Shown here piece by piece: positions 18,689 through 26,149 of a stretch of DNA of 64,000 bases. The position numbers were made by a program, and so were the translations under genes. The DNA comes from Algoriphagus mannitolivorans DSM 15301 (GTDB lineage Bacteria > Bacteroidota > Bacteroidia > Cytophagales > Cyclobacteriaceae). The notes beneath the pieces were generated by a model. That model ran no database searches and had not been told where the DNA came from. It saw only the letters and a program-made list of their open reading frames with translations. The stretch is from the NCBI RefSeq assembly GCF_000429425.1, contig NZ_AUBV01000006.1:248001-312000 (forward strand), in the 5' to 3' direction. Within the stretch, counting starts at the first letter, position 1. Every line of letters starts with the position of its first letter.

Positions 18689-18943
18689 ATGAGTGATTTT
18701 AGACAGTCCCAAAACGAAGCCCATCCCAATAAGACCAATATCCTCCTGACTGGGATCATACTCTTGTTGATCTTATTTGTCACCATTCAGATTTGGTTCC
18801 TTTTTGGGGCGCTCAATAATGCCCTCCAGGAAAATCTCAATTTTGCAATCACCACCGCAGTAGGCTCTTTGGCCTTTGCTTTTGCTTCTTTTTGGCTATT
18901 GAGGTATCTACCCGAACCGATCAAAAATTCAAAGAAAAAGTAA
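18689..18943 (+). CDS. Small membrane protein in the nitrate operon, two helices
   Basis: 84-residue protein with a short hydrophilic N-terminus and two hydrophobic helices (about 20-45 and 52-75), ending in lysines. I do not recognise a family. It lies 11 bp after the Rieske gene and 24 bp before the second transporter gene, so it belongs to the same operon and may be a small subunit or assembly partner of the membrane complex. Confidence 0.75.
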   Translation: MSDFRQSQNEAHPNKTNILLTGIILLLILFVTIQIWFLFGALNNALQENLNFAITTAVGSLAFAFASFWLLRYLPEPIKNSKKK

Positions 18944-18967
18944 AACCCAACTTCAATTCCCCAGGTC

Positions 18968-20461
18968 ATGAACGAAGCTATCCCTTCCGGTTCACACCGG
19001 ATTTTAATTCTAAACACCCTGGCATTTACGCTTTGCTTTGCAGCATGGACCTTTAACGGGGTTATGGTGACTTACCTAGTGGACAATGGCATCTTTGATT
19101 GGAGCCAGGTTCAAATTGGTTGGCTCTTGGGAATACCCATTTTAACCGGATCTATCATGCGTCTTCCGCTAGGGATTTTAACTGATAAATATGGTGGGAA
19201 ATGGGTTTTTGTAGGTTTACTTCTCCTGACTGCCATACCGATGTTTTTGCTCAGTTTTTCTGATTCATTTGCCTGGTATGCGGTGATGAGTTTTGGCTTT
19301 GGTCTGGCAGGGGCGGGTTTCGCGGTCGGAATTGGATATACATCGGTTTGGTATCCCAAACATTGGCAAGGTCGGGCACTGGGGATATTCGGGGCAGGAA
19401 ATGCCGGAGCGGCCATTACTACCTTGCTGGCACCAACCCTGCTCAATACATTTACAGAAAATGGGCGGAATCCGGAGGCCTGGAAAACACTTCCTGTGAT
19501 CTATGCCGCAGTGCTGGTGATCATGGCCTTATTGTTTGCCCTTTTGGCTAAAAATAAAAAACCGGCCGTTTCTACCCGGACGCTTTCACAGACTCTTAAG
19601 CCTTTGGGCAATATTCGCGTTTGGAGATTTGGGCTGTATTACTTTTTGGTGTTTGGATGTTTTGTAGCATTTTCACAATGGTTGGTTCCTTATTTCACCA
19701 ATGTTTACGGGACAAGTTTGGTGATTGCAGGTCTTTTTGCATCGCTGTTTAGCCTTCCTTCGGGAGTTATCAGGGCCTTGGGTGGCTGGATGAGTGATAA
19801 ATTTGGAGCAAGAAGAGTTATGGTAGGAGTGTTCAAGTGGTCGATTGCCATAAGCGCCCTATTGATGATTCCTAAAATGGAAATCTTTTCCCCAGGTAAG
19901 GGAATTAATGCCACCCAAAAAGGAGTAGTCAAAGAGGTGACCGCCAATGCAATAGAAATGGAGAGCGGTAAGATTTATCAGTTTTCTCCTAAAACTGCCC
20001 AACAGCAAACCCAACCTAAAATCACGCCTATTTTACCTCAAAAGTCTTCTTGGCAAGAGCCTTTCGTCATGCCTGGTGACATGGTAGAGAAAAAGCAACT
20101 AGTTGTAAAAGGCGTCACTCGGATCAATTTTGAGGCAAATATGTGGGTATTTGCGGTCTTGACCATGGTCATTGGGATTGTTTGGGGGATAGGTAAAGCT
20201 TCGGTATATAAGTTTATTCCGGATTATTTCCCCAATGAGGTAGGCGTCGTGGGAGGGATGGTCGGTGTGATAGGAGGCCTAGGCGGATTTTTCTGCCCCA
20301 TTATATTCGGATACTTGTTGGAGGGAACCGGACTTTGGACAAGCAGCTGGATGCTGATGCTAGGCATTTCCATCCTTTGCCTGGTGTGGATGTCTTCCGT
20401 GATTAAAAAAATGCTTCAATCCAAAGCTCCCGATATCGCAGATAAAATCGATCACCATTAA
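18968..20461 (+). CDS. narK: NarK-type nitrate/nitrite transporter (MFS), copy 2, with inserted soluble segment
   Basis: Second NarK-like MFS protein, 497 residues. Signature regions GFGLAGAGFAVGIGYTSVWYP and the glycine-rich GVVGGMVGVIGGLGGFF match the family. It is about 50 residues longer than copy 1: roughly residues 310-385 hold a hydrophilic beta-rich insertion (KGVVKEVTANAIEMESGK to KKQLVVKGVTRINF) between two membrane helices. Having two different NarK proteins in one operon usually means division of labour, for example nitrate uptake and nitrate/nitrite exchange; which is which is not visible. Confidence 0.88.
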   Translation: MNEAIPSGSHRILILNTLAFTLCFAAWTFNGVMVTYLVDNGIFDWSQVQIGWLLGIPILTGSIMRLPLGILTDKYGGKWVFVGLLLLTAIPMFLLSFSDSFAWYAVMSFGFGLAGAGFAVGIGYTSVWYPKHWQGRALGIFGAGNAGAAITTLLAPTLLNTFTENGRNPEAWKTLPVIYAAVLVIMALLFALLAKNKKPAVSTRTLSQTLKPLGNIRVWRFGLYYFLVFGCFVAFSQWLVPYFTNVYGTSLVIAGLFASLFSLPSGVIRALGGWMSDKFGARRVMVGVFKWSIAISALLMIPKMEIFSPGKGINATQKGVVKEVTANAIEMESGKIYQFSPKTAQQQTQPKITPILPQKSSWQEPFVMPGDMVEKKQLVVKGVTRINFEANMWVFAVLTMVIGIVWGIGKASVYKFIPDYFPNEVGVVGGMVGVIGGLGGFFCPIIFGYLLEGTGLWTSSWMLMLGISILCLVWMSSVIKKMLQSKAPDIADKIDHH

Positions 20462-20470
20462 GCCCTTAAA

Positions 20471-20650
20471 ATGTTCAGAAGAATTTTACTTCTCCTTCTA
20501 ACATGGTGTTTGACTCCGATTTCAATTGCTCAGTTTTCAGTAAATGGGTACTATTTGACTCATGGTGAATACCAATCAAAAAATAATCAGGATTGGGCCT
20601 ATTTGATGTTGATGCTTAGACTCAATTCTAATACCGGTTTATCGGTGTAA
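20471..20650 (+). CDS. Short exported ORF, possibly the remains of an outer membrane protein gene
   Basis: 59-residue frame with a clear signal peptide (MFRRILLLLL to SIAQ) and a short mature part beginning FSVNGYYLTHGEYQ. The mature start resembles the first strand of a porin, with nothing behind it before the stop. It lies nine bases after the second narK and 19 bp before mobA. It may be a tiny exported protein or the leftover 5' end of a longer gene; no family recognised. Confidence 0.45.
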   Translation: MFRRILLLLLTWCLTPISIAQFSVNGYYLTHGEYQSKNNQDWAYLMLMLRLNSNTGLSV

Positions 20651-20669
20651 GGATTTAATAAAAGGACAC

Positions 20670-21275
20670 ATGTTTAACCCTTCTAAATCTATTACTGCTT
20701 TTATCCTATCGGGAGGCAAAAGTTCTAGGATGGGACAGGAAAAAGGATTGGCGCTCTTCCGGGGGAAGCCCATGATTCAACCCCTTTTGGAAGTCTTGTC
20801 GGGTTTGGATTTCCATCCCACAATTGTCGGACACCACCCCGGCTATCAGCATTTTGGAGTACCAGTTGTTGAGGATTTGGTTCCAGAAAAAGGTCCGCTG
20901 GGAGGAATCTATACCTCGCTTATTCATTGTGAGTCCAGCCATGCTTTGATTCTCAGTTGCGATAGCCCATTGATAGCTCCAGATACCTTATGGAACTTGA
21001 TTTATCAGGCCCAAAAAGTACTTACGGTTGGGAGATTGGAGGGAAAAGTTTACCCATTTCCTGGGATTTATTCCAAGGTCCTTCTTCCTGAATTATCACG
21101 ATGTTTGGCGGTCAATGAACTTCGTGTTCAGAGCTTTATAGCTCAACAAGACCATCACTTGCTCAGTCTGGAGGAGATTTCCTCCTCTCCCAAGGAAGAA
21201 TTTGCAAATTTCAATTCTCCAGGTGATATCATGCTTTGGGAGAAGTTGGAATCTGAGGTTAAACCCATATCATGA
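20670..21275 (+). CDS. mobA: Molybdenum cofactor guanylyltransferase
   Basis: Transfers GMP to molybdopterin to make the guanine dinucleotide cofactor (MGD) needed by the nitrate reductase encoded upstream. The nucleotide-binding start LSGGKSSRMGQEKGLALF (about residue 14-31), the EDLVPEKGPLGGIYTSL block and LSCDSPLI are standard MobA motifs. Length (201 residues) is normal. Cytoplasmic. The stop is followed after four bases by the next gene. Confidence 0.93.
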   Translation: MFNPSKSITAFILSGGKSSRMGQEKGLALFRGKPMIQPLLEVLSGLDFHPTIVGHHPGYQHFGVPVVEDLVPEKGPLGGIYTSLIHCESSHALILSCDSPLIAPDTLWNLIYQAQKVLTVGRLEGKVYPFPGIYSKVLLPELSRCLAVNELRVQSFIAQQDHHLLSLEEISSSPKEEFANFNSPGDIMLWEKLESEVKPIS

Positions 21276-21279
21276 AACC

Positions 21280-22539
21280 ATGGAGATTAAAATGAAATTT
21301 TGGAAAAAGCTCACCGCAGAGGAACGGCTCGTCCGGGTGCATCAAGCATTAAAGGATAATGTGGATTTTTCTAAAGACGCGAGTCTTGGCTATCCGGCTT
21401 CTAGACTGGATGAAAAAGTATTCACCAACGAGTCTCTTTTCCTCCGGGAAATGCCAGTGTTGAGCACCTATATCGCAAACCCCAATCATATTGGTTGTCA
21501 TACGTTTGGAACTTCTGAGTTTGCCTTCCGAGGTACTCAGGATATGGAGAGAGAGGTTCTCAGTATGATTGCAGTGGACTTGTTCAAGATAGAAGAAGGG
21601 CAGTTTGACGGATATATTTCTCCGGGTGGAACAGAAGCCAATATTCAGGCGATCTGGATTTACAGGAATGAATTCATCCAGAGGTTTGGAGCAAAACCGG
21701 AAGAGGTTGTCATTTTAGCTTCGGAAGACACCCACTATTCCATTCCCAAGGCCGCCAACCTACTGATGCTGGATTGGGAGAAAATTCCGGTAGATCCCAA
21801 TACCCGGGAATTGGCCACTGATATAGTTCGGGAAAGTATAAAGTCCAGCCTTTCCAAAGGGAAAAAGTATTTCATTGTCGTGGCAAATATGGGAACCACC
21901 ATGTTTGGTTCTGTGGATGACCCTAAGGTTTTTACCAAAATCCTGAAAGAGGAGCAGTTACCCTTTCGATTACATATAGATGGTGCTTACGGTGGATTTG
22001 TGTATCCTTTTGGTGAGTTTGAAAACCAAATCAATTTTTCTAATCCTGATATTGCTTCGATCACGATCGATGCTCACAAAATGCTTCAAGCACCCTATGG
22101 AACAGGGATTTTCGTCTGTCGAAAAGGGCTTATTGAAAATGTACTGACCTCAGAGGCTAAATATGTGGAAGGGATGGATCTCACTTTGTGCGGGAGTCGT
22201 TCCGGGGCAAATGCCGTGGCCGTTTGGGTAATACTCACCACCTATGGTCCCCATAAATGGTATGAAAAAATCTCCGTAATCAAGATGCGGACCAATTGGC
22301 TATGCAAGCAATTGGACCAAATGGGTGTGACCTATTTCCGGGAACCGGAAATGAACATTGTCACCATTCGCTCCGAATGTGTGCCGGAGGATGTCGCTCA
22401 CAAATACAACCTTGTCCCTCAGTCTCATGACGAGTCTAATCAATGGTTCAAGATTGTGCTGATGGATCATGTGGAGATTGAGCATTTGAAGGATTTTATT
22501 CAGGATATGGTATCTTCCCGGAGTTTAAGTTCAAATTAA
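21280..22539 (+). CDS. PLP-dependent group II decarboxylase / aminotransferase-fold enzyme
   Basis: Cytoplasmic PLP enzyme of 419 residues. The frame is open further upstream within mobA, but the ATG at 21280, four bases after the mobA stop, is the natural start. The PLP lysine is in TIDAHKMLQAP, preceded by the aspartate block HIDGAYGGFVYPF and a phosphate-binding stretch YISPGGTEANIQAIW, all typical of group II decarboxylases (tyrosine, histidine, glutamate or aspartate type). Substrate not assignable. It lies between mobA and moaC-moaB and directly abuts the latter, an unusual setting for this family. Confidence 0.85.
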   Translation: MEIKMKFWKKLTAEERLVRVHQALKDNVDFSKDASLGYPASRLDEKVFTNESLFLREMPVLSTYIANPNHIGCHTFGTSEFAFRGTQDMEREVLSMIAVDLFKIEEGQFDGYISPGGTEANIQAIWIYRNEFIQRFGAKPEEVVILASEDTHYSIPKAANLLMLDWEKIPVDPNTRELATDIVRESIKSSLSKGKKYFIVVANMGTTMFGSVDDPKVFTKILKEEQLPFRLHIDGAYGGFVYPFGEFENQINFSNPDIASITIDAHKMLQAPYGTGIFVCRKGLIENVLTSEAKYVEGMDLTLCGSRSGANAVAVWVILTTYGPHKWYEKISVIKMRTNWLCKQLDQMGVTYFREPEMNIVTIRSECVPEDVAHKYNLVPQSHDESNQWFKIVLMDHVEIEHLKDFIQDMVSSRSLSSN

Positions 22540-23451
22540 ATGGTCAACATCACGCATAAAAGCAACACCCTGCGAAAAGCGATTGCTCAGGCGATCGTCA
22601 AAGTCAGTCTTCCTGAAACCATCCAAGCCATTCAAAACCGAACCGTTCCAAAGGGCGACGTGCTCGAGTGTGCCCGTGTTGCGGGCCTTTTCGCTGCCAA
22701 AAGGACCGCAGATATGATTCCAGATTGCCATCCTTTACCGGTGGAGTTTACTTCTGTCAGCTATGAAGTAGGAGCTATGGAAGTAACCATTTTTGTTGAA
22801 ATTCATACCATCTACAAGACCGGTGTGGAGGTAGAAGCCATGCATGCAGCTTCCGTGGTAGCCCTGACCATGTACGATATGCTCAAGCCTATAGACAAAG
22901 GAGTGACTATTGAGCAAATCAAGCTGGTGGAAAAAAAAGGAGGGAAGTCCGATCGCAAAAAAGATCTCGAGCAGTCCCTTCGAGCTGCTGTGATCGTATG
23001 TTCGGATTCTATTTCAGCTGGAAAAAAAGTAGATTTCGCTGGGTTGGTGATCAAAGAAAAACTGGAAAAAGTCGGAGTTCAAGTTCCCGTTTACCAAATC
23101 ATACCTGATGAAAAAGAACAAATCCAACAGCTTTGTTCTCAGCAGGTAAGTGATCAAATGGATATGGTGATTTTTACCGGAGGAACAGGCCTATCACCTA
23201 GAGATATTACACCTGAGGCCTTGGAGGAAATATTAGAAAGGAGAATCCCTGGGATTGAAGAGGCTATTCGAAATTACGGACAGCAGCGTACGCCATATGC
23301 CATGCTATCCCGCTCCGTGGCAGGATTGATCGGAGATACCTTGGTGCTAGGACTTCCTGGTTCGACCAATGGAGCTTCAGAATCCATGGATGCAGTTTTC
23401 CCTTCCATTCTTCACATTTTCAAAGTGATGGAAGGGGCTAGACATGATTGA
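22540..23451 (+). CDS. Bifunctional MoaC-MoaB(MogA) molybdenum cofactor synthesis protein
   Basis: Fusion of two cofactor enzymes in 303 residues. The N-terminal half (about 1-145) is MoaC, which forms cyclic pyranopterin monophosphate, with motifs RVAGLFAAKRT, IPDCHPLPV and VEAMHAASVVALTMYDM. The C-terminal half (about 148-303) is the MoaB/MogA adenylyltransferase, with VICSDSISAG-like start, IFTGGTGLSPRDITPEA and LPGSTNGASES. Fusions of these two occur in Bacteroidota. The start codon follows the decarboxylase stop without any gap. No moaA, moaE, moaD or moeA is in the window, so the rest of the pathway is elsewhere. Confidence 0.93.
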   Translation: MVNITHKSNTLRKAIAQAIVKVSLPETIQAIQNRTVPKGDVLECARVAGLFAAKRTADMIPDCHPLPVEFTSVSYEVGAMEVTIFVEIHTIYKTGVEVEAMHAASVVALTMYDMLKPIDKGVTIEQIKLVEKKGGKSDRKKDLEQSLRAAVIVCSDSISAGKKVDFAGLVIKEKLEKVGVQVPVYQIIPDEKEQIQQLCSQQVSDQMDMVIFTGGTGLSPRDITPEALEEILERRIPGIEEAIRNYGQQRTPYAMLSRSVAGLIGDTLVLGLPGSTNGASESMDAVFPSILHIFKVMEGARHD

Positions 23452-23461
23452 TATAAACTAA

Positions 23462-23502
23462 AACCTGCCAAGGTTTTCAAGTCTTGGCAGGTTGCTTTTT
23501 TT
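23462..23502 (+). terminator. Rho-independent terminator of the nitrate/molybdenum operon
   Basis: Stem AACCTGCCAAG / CTTGGCAGGTT with a 10-base loop, followed by GC and a long T run. It ends the long transcript that starts at narK. Confidence 0.9.
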
Positions 23503-23504
23503 TA

Positions 23505-23597
23505 TTAAGGGAACTTAAAGCTGACCCTTACAAAATAGTTTCGGCCTGGTGCGCTGATGACGCTTTCTCCCACAGGGATCAGTTGGTTGGAAAACAA
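23505..23597 (-). pseudogene. 3' remnant of a TonB-dependent receptor gene
   Basis: Read on the minus strand this gives about 30 residues, LIPVGESVISAPGRNYFVRV followed by SFKF-P-stop, which is the typical last two strands of a TonB receptor barrel (APGRNYFV...F-x-F). An in-frame stop lies immediately upstream and no plug or barrel precedes it, so only the tail survives. The rest was probably lost in a deletion. Confidence 0.7.
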
Positions 23598-23627
23598 GGG
23601 GATTTTTTAGGCTTGAGATTCTTGCTA

Positions 23628-23828
23628 TTAATTGCCGTAGAATGTTAAACCATCACATTCAAGTTCGGGCTTTTCTATATTGACACAATACAAAACAGTG
23701 ATTTGCACTCTGTCCAGGAAAAAGTGAATCTTAATCAGTGTATATCCCATTCCGTTTAGGAAGATGAATAGGATAAGGGCAATTTGAAGCCAAGTTTTAG
23801 GCCTAGAGTTGTGAAATTGAAGTGTTTT
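23628..23828 (-). pseudogene. Remnant of a small one-helix membrane protein gene (cysteine motif type), start and tail lost
   Basis: The frame immediately after the stop of the NnrS-like gene stays open for 66 codons and reads like a real protein: TWLQIALILFIFLNGMGYTL is a membrane helix, followed by VLYCVNIEKPELECDG. In complete homologues known to me the last part continues as C-N-G-K-C before a short tail; here it turns into GLTFYGN and a stop. No ATG or GTG lies at the expected start. Such genes commonly precede a TonB receptor gene, whose tail remnant lies just downstream, so the pair looks like one decayed locus. Confidence 0.5.
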
Positions 23829-24932
23829 TTATCCTCTTCTGTGACTTCTTTTTCCAGATTGGTTGGAAGTACCACCTTTGCGGATTTTCCAGATAATGAT
23901 TCCTGCCATCAGCACAAACTGAATCAAAATCAAATATCCATTCCCTACTCCTAATATTTTGCGAAGCTCATATTCACCGAGGATACTCGCCACAATTCTT
24001 CCCAAAAGACTAAGCTGAAAACCGGTCCAAGTGATCCAAAGAACCGGATGATAAGGGGTCTCCCGGATCCCAAAAATTGTGGGGAAAATAATCGGAGCAT
24101 GTGCCCAAATCATGGAAAAAGTAAATCCCAAAAAGAAGGTGTGAAGCATCAAGTCGTAGTATAAGGCGTGATTTTCCATTCCCATTAAAATCAAGCCATG
24201 AATCCCCAGCCATAAGTATCCGACCTGTAATCCAATCCCGATATAGCGGAATTGGGCAGCTTTGCGTGAGGCCACCTTTGCCATGTCAAAAACCAGCAAC
24301 CATGCAGCAATCAAGAGGGTTGAAATTCCCATAATCTCATTGCCCCAAGCGTGAAAGGGAACGATTAAGCCCACTGTGAATAGGGCAAGGAGGGATTTTA
24401 AGGCGTTTTGTGACCAGGACGGGACTGGTAAAAACTGGCTCAATTCAAGCCTTTCGCCCACAATAGTAAACAGGAGGAAGCCAATCCACCAAGTACTTCC
24501 CGCCGCAATCAATCCGGTCTGCCATGCAAGAAAATTGCCGATAAACCAGGAGACAGCGCCTCCATACAGCAACGCGGAGTGAAATTTTGGGTGCTTCAGG
24601 GTTTGCAGGTGCATAATCAAGCTTAGCCCGAGAGACCCTGTGGTCAATAGGAGCAAACCGACCTCAGAGAGGCCAAGGAGAAAAGCGAAAACTGAAATCC
24701 CGGTAAGAAAAGGAATCAAAAGCCATGTTTTTTTTGCCATGACCATGGCCCGCTCCAGAGAAATCAAAGTTCCCAAGAATCCACCCGTCATAATCAATCC
24801 GTGTTGACTTGCGGCTTCGGCAAGGGGGATTGCTGGGTAGCCAAGCCTGATCCAGCCTCCGGATATCCCGGCCACCAAACCCAAAAGAATAAAGGGGAGC
24901 AGGTAGAAGGCCTTGAATGAGGAGGGAATCAT
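23829..24932 (-). CDS. Multi-helix membrane protein, NnrS-like
   Basis: Integral membrane protein of 367 residues with about ten to twelve helices and very little soluble sequence. Conserved-looking features are TGGFLGTLISLERA in the first third, several histidines near helix ends, and WAHAPIIFPTIFGI in the last third, which resembles the heme-copper-binding NnrS group tied to nitric oxide defence. It follows the RIC gene after nine bases on the same strand, so both are co-expressed, apparently from the promoter carrying a 14-bp Rrf2-type motif. Family assignment is by pattern only; biochemical role unknown. Confidence 0.65.
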   Translation of the reverse strand: MIPSSFKAFYLLPFILLGLVAGISGGWIRLGYPAIPLAEAASQHGLIMTGGFLGTLISLERAMVMAKKTWLLIPFLTGISVFAFLLGLSEVGLLLLTTGSLGLSLIMHLQTLKHPKFHSALLYGGAVSWFIGNFLAWQTGLIAAGSTWWIGFLLFTIVGERLELSQFLPVPSWSQNALKSLLALFTVGLIVPFHAWGNEIMGISTLLIAAWLLVFDMAKVASRKAAQFRYIGIGLQVGYLWLGIHGLILMGMENHALYYDLMLHTFFLGFTFSMIWAHAPIIFPTIFGIRETPYHPVLWITWTGFQLSLLGRIVASILGEYELRKILGVGNGYLILIQFVLMAGIIIWKIRKGGTSNQSGKRSHRRG

Positions 24933-24941
24933 TTCTTATAA

Positions 24942-25670
24942 TCAGTTTATGCTCTGCTCAGGCTTCAAGGAAATGGCTTCGGGGAATAAGATATTATGCT
25001 CCAAGTGCATATGCTTCTGAAGATTTACATCAAATTCCTGAAGTAATGCAAAGGCCACTTTGTAGGTGTTGCAGGCATAAGAGGGAGGATTGTAATCATT
25101 TGAAAGTCTCCGGATCTCTTCCAAACACGCGCCTTCTTGAGAATGATCCTCCATTAATTGGTAGATCAATTCTCGGATTTTCTGGAAATTGGGGCTCAAA
25201 AGCAGTTTTTTTCTCTCTTCGTCTGTGCAAATCTTGCGGATGAACGGAAAAACTATCAGTTCCTCCTGTTCTAAATGTCTTTTTAAATCTTCGGTGGAAT
25301 CTTCAAAAAGGGCTTTGATTTTTTTGAGTTGAGGTTCATGGGCGCCGTGAACTTTGACGACTCGCTTGAGGAATTTCCGGATTAGTGGAATCCGTTCCCG
25401 GAGCATGGCGTGATGCTTATTTTCAATATAGTTCGCCAATAGGGTTAAAGGCCAACTTTTGTAATCGAAGTGGTCCTCAGCAGGTTTGGTGAATGCTTCG
25501 ATAAGTTTTTCAAACAAAAGGTGAGGGTCTGCCTTTTTTTGAGTGCATGCCTCCTGAATTGTCTGATCTCCTTTGCAACAAAAATCTATTCCGAAAGTCC
25601 GGAATACCAGGGCAGCTCTGTAATCCCTTGAGACTATTTCGCTTATGGGTAGTTCTGCGATGTTTTTCAT
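24942..25670 (-). CDS. ric: RIC/ScdA-family di-iron protein (repair of iron centres), copy 1
   Basis: Cytoplasmic di-iron protein of 242 residues (YtfE/ScdA/DnrN family), which helps restore iron-sulfur clusters damaged by nitric oxide or oxidants. The N-terminal DUF542 domain carries the paired cysteines in FGIDFCCKGDQT. The C-terminal hemerythrin-like domain carries the ligand histidines and glutamates (ENKHHAMLRE, VHGAHEP, HLEQEELIVFPF, MEDHSQEG, HMHLEHNILFP). A second copy is encoded at 34.5 kb. First gene of a two-gene unit with the NnrS-like protein. A 14-bp Rrf2-type motif lies nine bases before the start. Confidence 0.92.
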   Translation of the reverse strand: MKNIAELPISEIVSRDYRAALVFRTFGIDFCCKGDQTIQEACTQKKADPHLLFEKLIEAFTKPAEDHFDYKSWPLTLLANYIENKHHAMLRERIPLIRKFLKRVVKVHGAHEPQLKKIKALFEDSTEDLKRHLEQEELIVFPFIRKICTDEERKKLLLSPNFQKIRELIYQLMEDHSQEGACLEEIRRLSNDYNPPSYACNTYKVAFALLQEFDVNLQKHMHLEHNILFPEAISLKPEQSIN

Positions 25671-25678
25671 ATAATAAA

Positions 25679-25692
25679 GGATATTATTGTCC
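25679..25692 (-). promoter_or_regulatory. 14-bp Rrf2-type operator candidate (GGACAATAATATCC on the minus strand)
   Basis: Lies directly upstream of the RIC gene start and is followed toward the gene by TTTATTAT, as at other copies of the motif. RIC genes are classical targets of NO-sensing Rrf2 repressors in other bacteria. Confidence 0.6.
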
Positions 25693-25760
25693 TCTTTTTG
25701 AAGTTAAGAAAAGGGACGACGTCCCGGATTCATAAACAAAACTACAAATCGATTATAAAA

Positions 25761-25774
25761 AGACAAAAATATCC
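25761..25774 (+). promoter_or_regulatory. 14-bp Rrf2-type operator candidate (AGACAAAAATATCC)
   Basis: Second copy of the motif in the RIC-nrdD region, followed by GCTATTATTTTTCC, close to the downstream context at the Rrf2 copy-3 promoter. Confidence 0.5.
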
Positions 25775-26040
25775 GCTATTATTTTTCCTTTATTTGGGAG
25801 ATGTTTTGCTTCTTAGACTTAGGGCTGGATGGATTCCTCTGGAGAAATATTGTTAAATTCTATAGAGGACAATCATGTTGAATTCAATCGCTATCAAAAT
25901 GTTATTTGATTTTTTGAAAAAAAGCCGTCAATTACTATTTAGAAGGATTTTTCTAGCTTGTTGATTACTCAAGTTCTTGTACTGCCCAATTCATTTTTTT
26001 CTACAATGAATTGAGGACAACTTGTTCCGGTAAAAAATCT

Positions 26041-26054
26041 ATGATAAATATCAT
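26041..26054 (+). promoter_or_regulatory. FNR/CRP-type palindrome (ATGATAAATATCAT)
   Basis: TGAT-N4-ATCA core within a 14-base perfect-armed palindrome about 95 bp before the anaerobic ribonucleotide reductase gene, a suitable position for an anaerobic activator. Confidence 0.5.
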
Positions 26055-26114
26055 TTCGGAACCTAAGGATTATTAGTTCCGATTTTTTCCGACTGGCTCG
26101 TTTTTTATTCAATA

Positions 26115-26138
26115 TTAAAGGATATAAAAATCCTTTAA
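26115..26138 (+). promoter_or_regulatory. Perfect inverted repeat TTAAAGGAT-N6-ATCCTTTAA before nrdD
   Basis: The most symmetric copy of the 14-bp motif (core GGATATAAAAATCC at 26120-26133), with nine-base arms, 11 bp before the nrdD start. A regulator bound here would cover the promoter or ribosome-binding area. Confidence 0.65.
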
Positions 26139-26149
26139 TAAGATGAAAT

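Larger units (their letters stand above)
25671..26149. other. Divergent regulatory region between RIC and nrdD
   Basis: About 480 bp without genes. It holds three 14-bp Rrf2-type motifs (25679, 25761 and the perfect inverted repeat before nrdD), one FNR-like palindrome, and a small hairpin CAATTCAT/ATGAATTG around 25990-26015. The middle part (25790-25960) shows nothing I can name. Confidence 0.6.
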
